NCBI GenBank assembly: GCA_019279435.1
Contig: JAAALK010000082.1
Span: 17,017,116-17,081,115 of the forward strand
Direction of reading: 5' to 3'
Length of the DNA stretch: 64,000 nt
Origin: Zizania palustris
Taxonomy: Eukaryota > Streptophyta > Magnoliopsida > Poales > Poaceae
Shown: positions 10,003 to 21,143 of the stretch, piece by piece
Numbering within the stretch: the stretch's first letter is position 1
Layout: every line of letters begins with the position of its first letter
Notes under the pieces: model-generated
Databases searched by the model: none
The model's input: the letters and a program-made list of their open reading frames with translations, nothing else
Told to the model about the DNA's origin: nothing
Translations under genes and position numbers: made by a program

Positions 10003-10963
10003 CAACGGAGGTGAGGCCGGTGACGGGTGAGAGGTGGCGATCACAGTGGTGGCGTTGGCGATGGTAGCGGAGGCTCGAGTCGTCGGCGAGGGCTTGCCGG
10101 AGTCGAGGCAGAGAGGGAGCCCGAAAATGGAAACGGGGCGCTCTGTTCTTGCTCAGCTAGGGCTACTACGGTGTGGGCAGAGGGTGGCATCCACAGAGGT
10201 TTAAATAGGGGGCTTGTCGGTGTAAGGAGGGAAGGAAACCGAGGGTTTCCAAGAACTCCGGCGAGGGTTTCCTAACCCACGGCCAAGATTTCCTAACCGG
10301 GAATACGCGTCGGCTATAGATGGAAAGAGGGCGGTGGCGCTCGTGGAAGGTGATCCGGGGGAAATCCGAGCGAACGCGGTGGCCGGGGTGAGGAATTTGG
10401 AAGGTGGCCGCTGGAAGGAAAGGAGAGGGATCCCCTTCCATCGAAGACGAAGCTTCTGACGGGTGGCCCCCACCTGTCAGCGGCCGAAATGAAAATGGAA
10501 GGGGCCGACAGGCGGGCCACGGCTGTCAGGGTGAGAAAACGGGAGGGGAGAGGCTGACGGGTGGGCCATGCGGGGCGCGGGCGGGAGAGAGAGGCGGGGG
10601 AGTGCGCTGACAGGTGGATCCCGCTGGTCAGTGACGCGCGGTTGGACTGGGCCGGGCTCGGGGCACTTTGAGGGTTGAGGCCCATTAAGATTTAAAATGG
10701 TTTTCTGATTTAAATTAAATCAAGTAATTCATATATTTGATTAAGGGTTGAATCTCTGTTGATAAAAATATGTAAAAATTCCTGAAATTATGTTTTGGCC
10801 TCTAATTTATCTCATAAAATTTTCAAGTTCAGATTTTGAATATTTCTCCCTGTTTGGCTTTATTAGGGCTCTTTTAGGATTTTCTTCAATAATAAAATTC
10901 AGAAATTTCTCTAATACTATTTTTCTTTTATTTTATTTCTTTTTTAATTCTTGGGGTGTTACA
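10003..10963 (-). mobile_element. Partial LTR of retrotransposon B, split by the CACTA
   Basis: On the minus strand it begins TGTAACACCCCAAGAATT, a common start of grass Ty3/gypsy LTRs, at 10963. GC-rich U3-like sequence and a TATA-like CCCTATTTAAACC (about 10198-10210) follow. The other end is cut by the CACTA at 10002. The next five bases, GAGGG (10964-10968), are the likely target duplication in element A's LTR, where the unbroken copy also reads GAGGG (about 19256-19260). ORFs within are composition artefacts. Confidence 0.6.
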
Positions 10964-11784
10964 GAGGGCCAAACATGGAAGGGGTTTGCAGGGTTTTATA
11001 GGGGCGGTGAGCAGTAAACGCAGCAGGCCAAATACAAGGAAACCCGAGGAGCTCCTTCCATTTTTCTGGCGAACTCCTACCATGTATGCGCACGGCAATC
11101 CCTGGACAATTACGTGGTGGTGTAAAGGGGGAAATGGTTGCCTGATTACGGGGAGTTAAATGCCGACGTCAATTTTATGGAAGGGGACCGGTAGCAGAGT
11201 AATGGCAGCGCTAGGGTTTCGGTCGACGCAATTTGGGGGTGGGGCGACGCGAGGAAGACGAAGCTGACAGTGGGGGCCCACTATCAGCGGGTGCGTGTGG
11301 GCGCGGGTGCGGCAACGGTCGACTCCGACAAGTGGGGCGCCTCATCAGCGGCTAGAGTGGGCGAGTGGGTTGGCGCCGATAGATGGGGCCGAGGACTCAA
11401 TTGCGCGCACGGAGAGGGGAGTGGACGCTGATGGGCAGAGCCCGCAAGGTAGTGAGGGGTGTGGGGGTGGAGCCGGCCGGGCCGGCCTGTGGAGGGAGAA
11501 AGGGGAGTGTGGCCCAAGACTGTTTAAAATAAATTTCTGAATAAAAACAATTGCTGAAATTGATTTGAAATATTTAGGCTATTTGCAAAGGTGATAAAAA
11601 TTCTCAAAAATAGTTCTTGGCCCCTAGATCATAACATAGTTTTATCAGGCCTTGGTTTGGATTATTTCCCTAGATTTTCATTTCTTTGGGCATTTTCAGC
11701 TTTATAGGAAATTCAAAAATAATTCCTTTTTCAGAAAAGTGTAATTAAATTACATTTTTACCTTGGAAAATTTGGGTTGTTACA
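10964..11784 (-). repeat. 3' LTR of element A (partial)
   Basis: Aligns by eye with 19256-20109, including the TATA-like CTATAAAA (complement of 10994-11001), the GAGCTCCTTCC block and the terminal TGTAACAACCC (minus strand, at 11784). The rest of the LTR lies beyond the nested insertions, left of the window. ORFs inside are spurious. Confidence 0.8.
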
Positions 11785-11800
11785 AATCTATCCCCCTTAT
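11785..11800 (-). other. Polypurine tract of element A
   Basis: The minus strand reads CTATAAGGGGGATAGATT immediately before the 3' LTR, the expected plus-strand priming site. Confidence 0.6.
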
Positions 11801-11849
11801 AGAGAATATCGCCCTCGAGATTCAAAAAGCTTCTCGAATAACTCAGGGT

Positions 11850-13416
11850 ATTAGGTCTTTAGCTCTTCCTCTTTTTCCCAAGTGGCTTCCTCGACGGGGT
11901 GGTTATCCCACTGAACCATGCAGAAGCGCACTACTCGGCTCTTGGTTACTCTTTCCTTGATTTCTAGGATCTGACTGGTTTCTCGATGTAGGTCAGGTCC
12001 TCTTGGATATTGAGTTGCTGTAGGTCTGCCTGTTTGGTGGGCACTCGGAGGCACCTCTTTAGCTAAGAGACGTGAAACACATCATGGATTCCTGCCAAAG
12101 ATGGTAGTAGCTCCAACTGATATGCAGCTTCTCCTTGCCGATGGACGATCTGGAAGGGTCCAATATAACGGGGAGCTAACTTTCCTCTCATGTTAAACCT
12201 CTGGGTACCTCAGAGGGGAGTGACTCAGAGGTAGACATAATCGCCCTCCGCAAAAGCTAAGTCTCTTTGTCGGTTATCGGCATAACCCTTCTGTCAGAAC
12301 TAAGTTATCTTTACCCTATCCCTGATGATCTTAACTTTCTCTTCGGCTTCTCGCAGAATATCTGTCCCAAATAACTATGACTCACCGGTATGATCCTAGA
12401 GCAGCGGTGTTCTACACTTACATCCATATAGCGCCTCAAATGGTGACATCTGCAGGCTGACCTGATAGTTGTTGTTGTAGGAGAACTCTGCGTAAGGCAA
12501 GCTCTTGACCCACATCCCACCGAAGTCTAATGCGCAGGCTCTAAGCATGTCTTCCAACACCTGGTTCACCCTTTCGGTCTGACCATCGATCTAAGGATGA
12601 TAGGTTGTGCTGAAGTTCAGCCTGGTGCCGAGCTCTTCCTGAAGATTCTTCCAAAACTTGGAGGTGAACTGACTACCACGGTCAGACATGATCTTCTTTG
12701 GAACCCTGTGTAGGCACATGATTCAGGTCATGTATAGCTTAGCTAGCTTAGAGACGTTGTACGTTGTCTTGACGGGAATGAAATGAGCCACCTTGGTGAT
12801 TCGATCGATGATCACCCAGAAAGAATCATATCCAGATTGGGTCCTTAGCAGTCCCGTGATGAACTCCATCCCTACTTCTTCCTACTTCCAGTTGGGAACC
12901 CTGAGGGGCTGCAATAGTCCGGCAGGACTCTGGTGCTCTGCCTTGACTCACTGACAAGTGTCACACCTTGCGACATACTCAGCTATTTCTCTCTTCATGT
13001 TGACCCACCAATATTTCTATTTCTTGTCTTGGTACATCTTAGTACTTCTGGGATGTATGGAGTACAGTGTCTCATGGGCTTGGAGAATGAGAGCTTTCAG
13101 CTTGGGCTTGTTGGGCATGCATATCCTGTTTCCGAACCAAACCGTACCGTTCTCATCTTCGGAGAACCCAAGGGTATTACCCCTCCTCATATTCTTCTGG
13201 ATTTCTAAGATATTGGGGTCTTCCTTCTATGTCTCACAGATCTGGTCCATCAAGACAGGTCTTGCTTCTAGTGCAGCGAGATACTCCTTGGTGGTGATCC
13301 CTAATCAACCTTTCCATTTCCTTGTATAGTAGCGGGGCCTGGTCTTGTACTATGATGGCATTACAGTATCCCTTCTGACTCAGAGCATCCGCCACTACGT
13401 TTGCTTTGCCTAGATG
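11850..13416 (-). pseudogene. Integrase with C-terminal chromodomain, element A (decayed)
   Basis: Minus-strand frames hold MSDRGSQFTSKFWKNLQEEL (about 12690-12630), the second catalytic Asp region of a retroviral-type integrase, then a HPQ..GQTERVNQ-like motif with the catalytic Glu region near 12570. The C-terminal end (12054-11851) reads ILEIKERVTKSRVVRFCMVQW...EEATWE, a clear chromodomain. In chromoviruses this domain directs insertion toward marked chromatin. Several stops and frame changes separate the parts, so no enzyme can be made. Confidence 0.75.
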
Positions 13417-14659
13417 CTAATGGATGTCTAAGTCGTAATCCTTGATCAACTCCAACCATCTTCTCTGCCTGAGGTTCAGATCTGGTTGGGTGAATATGTA
13501 CTTAAGGCTCTTGTGGTCGGTGAAGACTTCACACCGGTTACCCACAAGGTAATGCCTCCATATTTTCAGGGCATGAACCACTGCCGCAAACTCTAAGTCA
13601 TGAGTCGGGTAATTTAGCTTGTGGGGTCTCAGTTGACGAGATGCGTAAGATATCACCTTCCCATCTTGCATCAGAACACACCCCAATCCTTGGTGAGAGG
13701 CATCACAGTAGACGTGGAAGTCCTTTTGTATATCTGGCAAGGTTAAAATTGGGGCTGACACAAGCTTCTTCTTGAAGGTCTGGAAGCACTCCTCACAATC
13801 TGGGGTCCATTCAAACTTCACTTCCTTCTGCAACAATCTGGTCATGGGTTTGGCTATCTTTGAAAAGTTCTCGATGAATCTGCAATAATATCTGGCCAGT
13901 CCTAGAAAACTCCGGATCTCGCACACATTTGTTGGCTACAACCAGTTGGTTACTGCTTCAACGGTGGTCAGGTCCACTACTATTCCTCCGATAGATATAA
14001 CATGGCCGAGAAATTTCACTTCGGACAACCAAAACTCACACTTGCTATACTTGGAATACAATTGTTGCTCCCTTATCTTTCCCAAGGTCAGATGGAGATG
14101 GGCTTCATGTTCTTCCTTGGTCGTGGAATAGACGAGGATGTTGTCAATGAACACCACAATGAACTTGTCAAAGAATTCCATGAAGACATTGTTCATCATG
14201 TTCATGAAGAATGCGGGACATTCGTGAGTCCGAAAGACACCACAGTATACTCATATAATCCATAGCGGGACGTGAATGCAGTCTTGGTGATGTCCTCCCC
14301 TCGGATTCTCAGCTGATGGTAACCTGACCTGAGGTCGATCTTAGAGAACACCGAGGATCCTTTCAACTGGTCAACAGGTCATCGATCTGAGGCAACGAGT
14401 ACTTGTTCTTGATGGTCACCTCGTTCAAAGCTCTATAATCTACGCACATCCTCTTGGTATTGTCCTTTTTCATGGCGAAGATGATAGGTGCACCGCAAGG
14501 TGAGGTACTCGGTTGGATGTACCCCTTCTGTTCAAGCTCCTCAATATCGCTCTTCACTTCAGCTAGCTCATTGGCGGTCATACGGTACGGGCGCTTGGAG
14601 ATGGGTGTGGTTCTGGGTACAAGCTCAATCCTGAACTCGATGTCCCTTTGGGGTGGCAT
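13417..14659 (-). pseudogene. Reverse transcriptase/RNase H, element A (decayed)
   Basis: Three frame segments. 14659-14363 is the RT finger and palm start (KKDNTKRMCVDYRALNEVT). 14205-13936 is the palm and thumb, with FIDNILVYS in place of the usual (Y/F)IDDILVYS, so the second catalytic aspartate is asparagine. 13926-13417 is the connection and RNase H (PDIQKDFHVYCDASHQGLGC; FTDHKSLKYIFTQ). A frameshift lies between 14363 and 14205 and a stop between 13936 and 13926. Confidence 0.85.
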
Positions 14660-14673
14660 CCGTGGTAGATCCT

Positions 14674-15120
14674 CTAGGAAGACGTCTGGTATTCCCGGGC
14701 CACAGGTACTTCTTCTAATGTCATCTGGTGAAGCGACACTCCTTTCGTGCCGCGGGTAGCCATCTTAAATGGGACAAAGACTCCTCTGAAGCTGGCCACG
14801 GTGATGGACTTGCTAGCGCAGTCTATCATCCCCTTGTGCTTCATTAACCATTCCATCCCTAGGATGAGGTCTAGTCCCTTGCAATCTATAAGGACTGGGT
14901 CGTCCCAAAACAACACCCCTCGGATTTCTATCCTTATCCTAGGGCTGAACAGACTAGCTAGGGTTTTCTTGCCGGGGGTGGCGATCATCATGGGTGCGGG
15001 TAGAGGGAGTAATTCTAGGTTATTTATTTTCACAAAATCTTCGGATACGAAAGAATGTGTTGCCCCAGAGTCAAATAATACTACTGCGGGTATGAAATTT
15101 GTTGTGATCATACTGAGCAT
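14674..15120 (-). pseudogene. Aspartic protease, element A
   Basis: The active-site motif VVLFDSGATHSFVS is present, followed by the conserved LDLILGMEWLMKHKGMIDC. This portion is open for about 148 codons and looks least damaged. In Ty3/gypsy elements this dimeric protease cuts the gag-pol polyprotein. Confidence 0.8.
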
Positions 15121-15189
15121 GACTTTAGGGGCCTCCTGGGGTTCTTCAGCGTTGATATGGTTGACTCAGGCGCAAACCGCCTAGTTGGG

Positions 15190-16252
15190 TGCATCGCCTT
15201 GGGGTTGCTTGGGGTGAGGGCACTAGTGAGTGTAGTGCCCCTCCTTTCGGCAATTGAAGCAGACGACCAGTTTGCCATTCCAGTCTCTTAGCATGGGGGC
15301 CTTCATGGCTAGTCCTGGTGGGGCGGTTGGAGCTGGTGGAGCGGGGCGAGGGTTCCCGGCACTTGAGCCACTAGTAGTGTACGGTGGCCTATAGACGGGT
15401 CGAGGATGGTAGGTGGGTGCTTGGGGCGGAGGGACGAAGCGGGGTCTCTGGATATTCCCGTGGTGATGCTTGAAAGTGATCATCTTTCTCTTCTTGAGAT
15501 CCAACTTGTTCTGTTCGGTCTACAGTGACGAGATGGATGGAGAGCTTATCCTTAAGTCCCCTAAGGAACTTGGACTGACGAGCGGCATCCGTTCGAACTT
15601 CCTCTGGTGCATATCGGACCATCCGGTTGAACTCATGGAGATACTCCATGACGGTCTAGTTTCCTTACTACAGGTCTCGGAACTCTTGATGTTTCACAGT
15701 GATGACTCCGGTGGGGGCGTGAGTGGCTCGGAAGGTGATGGTGAATTCCACCCACGATACCTCGTGATCCTCATGTTGGGATTCACGATAGTTATCCCAC
15801 CATTCTGTGGTGGGTCCCTAAAGTTGGTGAGCGGTGAATGCCACTCGCTCTCGGTCCGAACACGGGAGGAGATCCAACTTCTTCCCAATGGTCCTGATCC
15901 AATCGTAGGCTTCCATCGGGTTGGTTGTGCTTGAGAAGATGGGGGGCCTCACGCGCAATAACTCGGAGAGTTGAGGCATGGGGGCGGGTGCAGGGTATTG
16001 CTGACGAGGGGCTGGCTCTACGTTCTGCTGGTGTAGACGGTCCAACTGAGCCTGCTACTGCTGCATCTGCATCAGGAGGGCGGTGATCAGCTGGTTCTAG
16101 TTAGCCATCATCTCTGCCACTGTGGGATGATTGGCAGACGGCAACCCTGATTGGCGCTGGCCAGTTGCACCCCAGTTGGGCACAACGCTCCCGGGCAAGT
16201 CGTTGGCAGCTCCCTCCTCGTTGTTGGAACCCAAGTTCTGGTTGTCAGCCAT
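15190..16252 (-). pseudogene. Gag, element A (several breaks)
   Basis: Starts at 16252 (MADNQNLGSNNEE). It continues through LRVRPPIFSSTTNPMEAYDWI (about 15960-15900), the capsid segment EYLHEFNRMVRYAPEEVR (from 15646), a Pro-rich tail, and a zinc knuckle CFNCRKEGHYTH whose last Cys is separated by a TAG stop at about 15223. At least two further stops or frameshifts occur at 16040-16100 and 15650-15700. Confidence 0.8.
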
Positions 16253-16465
16253 CTCTGAAGGTAATAATATTCCCAAGTATGTATAAAAAAAGAGACTTAG
16301 AAGATGTTCTACCAAAATAAATCATGGCTTATTATAAGTGGCACTAGATTGTTCATTACAATTAAGCACTTATTTTATCCCATCTACAACACAAATCGCC
16401 ATAGTTGGTACCACAATCATCAAACAAAATAAAGCAATCAATCGAGGACTATTTCCTGATGTAAT

Positions 16466-17230
16466 CTACTCATTGCCCGAGGTAGTCTCAGTGCTCTCGG
16501 AACCACGAGTATCCTGGGGGACGCTAGGCTCAGTGAAGTTCTCGACTAGTGGGTCGGGGACGATGGCGGGCCTCAGAGCAACGAAGCTGGAGCTGGATGG
16601 TCTTGTGGGTGCTAGCGGTGGAGTGATCCTCTTGGGTCGAGGGGCAGGCTCCCGGATGAGCTTCTTCCACCTCGGGACGAGGGAAGCATCTCCACGATAT
16701 CCTTGTACAGCTGGATGATCTTGCACTGCAGCTTGCTGTTATGCTAAATCAAGCTCTTCGTCTCTTGACGAAGGAACTCAACCACCTTGTGGTTCTCCTC
16801 GGCGTCGAGCATGGCCTCGGTGTGGAGATCGTCCATGGCCTGGAGGAGGCGAGTGTGCCTAGCCATGACCGGGTTGCAGTCGGAGAGGAAACTAACGTAG
16901 ATGTTGTGGTGGGCGCCAGAGGTACGCATCGGCACAAGGCGGAAGGATAAGTCCCGAAGATGATCATCGTAGATCATCCTCAGCTCCGTGAGAGCTTGGA
17001 GGGTGGCGCGCTGGCAAGCAACGTTGAACGTCGGACCTCCGAGTGCCGCCATGAAGAAAGGCAGGTGCTCGCCGGATACGTGGAACGTCACAAGGACCCG
17101 CGAACTCCTCCATGTACACCCCGAGGAACTCTGGCTCGAAAGTGAACCCGAGGAAGGTCACCATCATCCGGAGCTCCTAGATGAATCCATCACGGTCCTG
17201 GCAGAAGTTGTGGACGTGGTGGACGGGCAT
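16466..17230 (-). pseudogene. Extra ORF between 5' LTR and gag of element A
   Basis: Same strand as gag and upstream of it. It starts at 17230 (MPVHHVHNFCQDRDGFI, then a stop), continues MMVTFLGFTFEPEFLGVYM, shifts frame near 17085 and goes on as VSGEHLPFFMAALGGPTFNV to a stop at 16744. A basic, Pro-rich tail runs 16726-16466. Additional ORFs in this place are known in several grass Ty3/gypsy elements. The function is unknown and this copy is broken. Confidence 0.6.
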
Positions 17231-17338
17231 CTATAAATAAAACAAGTTTAATTATGAAATTATGAAGTAAGTTTTTATGAAATAATTTTGCAAAGCTAAT
17301 TGTTAGGCTGGTCCGTTTGGCTTACTACAGTCAAGTCT

Positions 17339-17350
17339 GCTCTGATACCA
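17339..17350 (-). other. Primer-binding site of element A
   Basis: The minus strand reads TGGTATCAGAGC, complementary to the 3' end of plant initiator tRNA-Met, three bases from the LTR end. Confidence 0.85.
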
Positions 17351-17353
17351 TCT

Positions 17354-20109
17354 TGTGGGGCGCTCAGATTTAATAAAATCTAGACATTATTGAATTTCCA
17401 CAAAAAAACAATAATAACAAGATGTCCATCATGCGACAACGTACGTACGGTCAATCATCTATGGTTCGCAGACTACATTATTACATAAGTATAAAATTTA
17501 GAAGAAACTATGAAAATAAAACTGTATGATGAACATCCCTGCCAGTCTCGCGTCCTTGACTGGGTCGCTACTCTAGACCATCGTCCTCATAGTACGCAGT
17601 CTCTGAAGTGTTTTCTAACGGGTATGAGTACATAAGTACTCAACAAGCCACCGAGAATGCAATAATAATGCAGGGTAATAACAAGGGAATGATAAGGGTT
17701 TAAAGTGCGTAAAAGTACATTTTTAAGTTACCCACTAGATTTGTGGTTAATACGGAAGTGTATTGCAACGGATCCCACTGACCGGTCCTTATAGTGTCTC
17801 GGGTGCGACTAACCAATATCCTCGCTTGCACTCGGAACCCGCCATACTAACATACTAAACCATAACTCCATATCCAATAGAATTCCAGGGGTGAGAGAGA
17901 TCATGGGATCATATAATAGAATCAAAGTGTCTATGACTCATTTTTATCCTATAGCGGTTGTGTCAATACATTTGACATTATCTAATAATACTATTATTAT
18001 GGTGACAAGGAGTTTAGGCTCAATAGCATGGCTTGAGTTTGCCCTTCAAGGTCGGGGATCTAAATAAATATAATGTAAGGCTCTCAATTTGACTAATGCA
18101 TTTATAACTTATGGGTTTTAGCGATATTTTAAGAAAACTAGGTTCAATATGCTCAAAAGTTTAGTGTGGTGACTTGCCTTGTTCGGCAAATGGTGATGGT
18201 GGGACTTCTGGATAGTATTCCGGCTCTTCGACGGCGTCATAGTCTTCGCGGCACACAAAACGAGAACAACAATCAATTTAAGCAGACAAAGATAAACAGT
18301 ACAATCATTTCATTTAAATTGGCTAAAGTTGTGGAAAAATAGAAGAGAAACTTTCTAAAATTAAAATGAGGGATTTTAGAGTTAAAATAGGGTAAACATG
18401 AATTTTTAAAGATTAAACATTACTTTTGATATTATTTTTGGGTAATAAACAGTATAAATATGGTAAGTAAATTGGTTCAAAATGTAGAGAATAAAATGGT
18501 GAATTTTCTAAATTTCGAGTGGTAAAATTTGGAGTTAATTTGAAGAAGTTATGAATTTTTGAAGTTTAAATCAATTTCTGGAATTTAATTGAACCCTAAA
18601 AGAGTTGCTGGTCCACGGTGAGCCGAGTCCACCATGAACCCGTGGACTGTGCACGTGATCCGAATTGTGGATCGCCATTGGATTGCGATCGGATGCACGA
18701 AGGCGAGGCAGGTGTGTTAAATGAAAACCGACGGCTGAGATTAAAACAACGAAATCGGTATGGATATACGGTCCATATTTAATGAAGATTTAACTGCTGA
18801 GAGCGCACGATACCGCTTTGATCAGATGAGCGGTCCAGATCGAACCCGAGCGGGTTTTAATCTCGACTGCTCAGATCAGATCGAGCGGCGGAGGTTGAAT
18901 CCGACACGGCACGGGTAATTACCCGTGTCGGTCGTCTTCTCCGGCGATGATCGAGGGGTAGCGACGGGCTAGCGGCGACGGCGATGGCCGAGAGGCCTAA
19001 CCGAGTGCAGAAATGGAAATAGGACGATGAGGGGAGCACGATGATACCGTTGCGGGGGCCTGAGGTCATCGGGTGGTGGCCGACGACGTGCGGGTGCGGC
19101 GGAGAGGTCTCGGGTCGACGGTGGGATGGCACTCCGTTGGGCTTTGATGGTGAGGGTGGCCGGGGTCGAGGACGTCCTGAGAGAGATGATGGAGTTGATG
19201 GCATGGAGAATGGGGGTCTTCGGCGACAGCGAATGGTGGCACGAGGCACGTTCGAGCGAGGGGCAAACATGGATGGGGTACGGGGGGTTTTATAGGGGCG
19301 ATGAGCAGTAAACGTGGCGGGCCAAATACAAAGAAACCCGAGGAGCTCCTTCCATTTTTTTCCGGTGAACTCCTACCATGTATGCGCACGGTGATCCCGG
19401 GACAATTACGCGGTGCAGTAAAGGGGGAAACGGTTGCCTGATTATGGGGAGTTAAATGTCGGCGTCAATTTTATGGAAGGGGACCAGCAACGGAGTAATA
19501 GCAGCGCTAAGGTTTCGGCCGACGCAATTTGGGGGCGGGGCGACGCGAGGAAGATGAAGCTGACAGTTGGGGCACACTATCAGTGGGTGCGTGCGGGCGT
19601 AGGCACGACAACCATCAGCATGCAACCGTCGGCGCCGATAGGTGGGGGTGCCTCGTTAGTGGGCTAGAGTGGGCAAGTGGGTTGGCGCTGACAAGTGGGG
19701 CCGGGGACTCGGGCACACACGCGGAGAGGGGGTGTGGACGCTGATGGGCAGGGCCCACAAGGCAGTGAGGGGCGCGAGGGTGGAGCGGGCTGGGCCAGTC
19801 TGTGGAGGGAGAAAGGGGGAGTGTGGCCTAAGACTGTTTAAAATGAATTTTTGAATAAAAATAATTGCTGAAATTGATTTGAAATATTTTGGCTGCTTGC
19901 AAAGGTGATAAAACTTTATAAAAATTCTCAAAAATAATTCTTGACCCCTAGATCATAACATAATTTTCTTAGGCCTTGGTTTGGATTGTTTCCCTAGATT
20001 TTCATTTCTTTGGGCATTTTCAACTTTATAGGAAATTTAAAAATAATTCCTTTTTTCAGAAAAGTGTAATTAAATTATATTTTTACCTTTGAAAATTTGG
20101 GTTGTTACA
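17354..20109 (-). repeat. 5' LTR of element A
   Basis: 2756 bp. On the minus strand it begins TGTAACAACCCAAATTTTC at 20109 and ends GAGCGCCCCACA at 17354. A TATA-like CTATAAAA lies at the complement of 19288-19295. This places U3 at about 20109-19300 and makes the rest R/U5, an unusually long downstream part. ORFs in 18857-19850 are spurious products of GC-rich sequence. Confidence 0.85.
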
Positions 20110-20490
20110 TGTGCCCCCTAAGCGGCACGATGTCTGGCAGCACGTTCCTTGTGACACCATTCATGCATATTCATATATCCACACTTTTGAGCTTGCTTCT
20201 ATTATATGATTGACCTACTTTACTCATTCTTGTTAGTATATGCTTTTGAATACATGTCGATGATAATGCTTTGCTTCAGTTCACATGATATATCTGATAT
20301 CTGTCATATGCATGGCTTTTATGCTTTAAAATTGAAAAATGAACATCAATGCTTCTAGTAACTAGCATGTGTAGGCTGAATGCTTTTCTATCTTTTATAT
20401 GCCTGGTAGCTAGTTCCTTAACTTAGATGCATATATGCAACTTGGACATCTTCATAAGTTGTTTTTCCTTTGGAAATACAATAAATTCTA
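20110..20490 (+). mobile_element. Fragment of copia 3' non-coding region
   Basis: Shares many phrases with 50498-50830, including GATATATCTGATAT, ATGTGTAGG(C/T)TGAATG and ATGCCTGGTAGCTA. At 50.5 kb the same sequence leads through a copia polypurine tract into an LTR. Here it is cut on both sides. Confidence 0.55.
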
Positions 20491-20494
20491 AATT

Positions 20495-20945
20495 AGTAAA
20501 TTAGCTTCCAAATTGACAACGACGATTCTTGACCATAGTCTATATTTGTGTTCTGCCTCAATGGAGGTGTAGTGAATTGGAAATGTCCCAAGAAATAAAC
20601 GATGGTTGATTCTACGACAGAAATCGAGTACATTGCATCTTCGAAAGCTACGAAGGAGGTAGTTTGGATAAGAAAGTTCGTTTATGAACTGGGTGTTGTC
20701 CCTAGCGTGTCTGTTCCAATGGACCTCTATTGTGATATTAGCGCTGCTATTGCGCAAGCCAAGGAGCCTAGGTCACATTAGAAGTCCAAACACATACTTC
20801 GATGATATCACTTGATTCCTGAGATCATAGATAGAGGTGATGTGAAGATTTACAAGTTACACACGGATTTGAACATAACAGATCCATTGACAAAACCTCT
20901 ATCACAACTCAAGCATGATGCACACTTGAGCTCCATGAGTATTTG
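20495..20945 (+). pseudogene. Copia RNase H and 3' end of pol (decayed)
   Basis: Translates in pieces as VDSTTEIEYIASSKATKEVV, VPMDLYCDISAAIAQAKEPRS and DLNITDPLTKPLSQLKH, which are C-terminal RNase H motifs of Ty1/copia. Stops interrupt it (for example after RSH and near the start). It matches the minus-strand copy at 47.9-48.2 kb. The rest of pol is missing. Confidence 0.85.
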
Positions 20946-21143
20946 ATAATTGTGTGAGTGAGTTAAGGGTGTATGAAGGATGGTGTAGTTTCTATGCTTA
21001 TGTAAGTTGGATAATTATTATCTTGTTCCTTTAATAAATGTCATTTACATTGATTGATAATTGATGACTTATTTGTGAAACTCCTTGTGGTATAATGATG
21101 TTGTTCAAAATGATCCCTAATCTCAAATCATCATGAGGGATAG
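20946..21143 (+). other. Copia 3' UTR
   Basis: Non-coding link between the RNase H remnant and the LTR. It ends in GAGGGATAG, a purine-rich stretch that may be the polypurine tract. Confidence 0.45.

Larger units (their letters stand above)
10964..20109 (-). mobile_element. Ty3/gypsy chromodomain retrotransposon A (degraded)
   Basis: Order on the minus strand: 5' LTR (20109-17354), primer site TGGTATCAGAGC, an extra ORF, gag, protease, reverse transcriptase, RNase H, integrase with chromodomain, purine tract, and 3' LTR (from 11784, broken at 10964 by element B). Protease-RT-RNaseH-integrase order and the chromodomain define a chromovirus. The ~2.75-kb LTR suggests the Tekay/Del clade, though I did not test this. 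Every coding section carries stops or frameshifts. The bases after the right LTR are TGTGC; the matching target duplication would lie left of the window. Confidence 0.85.

Noticed and set aside
10027..10685. ORFs in both strands at 10.0-10.7 kb
   Set aside because: Inside a GC-rich LTR; no family motifs.
18857..19850. Gly/Arg/Pro-rich ORFs at 18.9-19.9 kb
   Set aside because: Lie inside the 5' LTR of element A and change frame freely between the two LTR copies.
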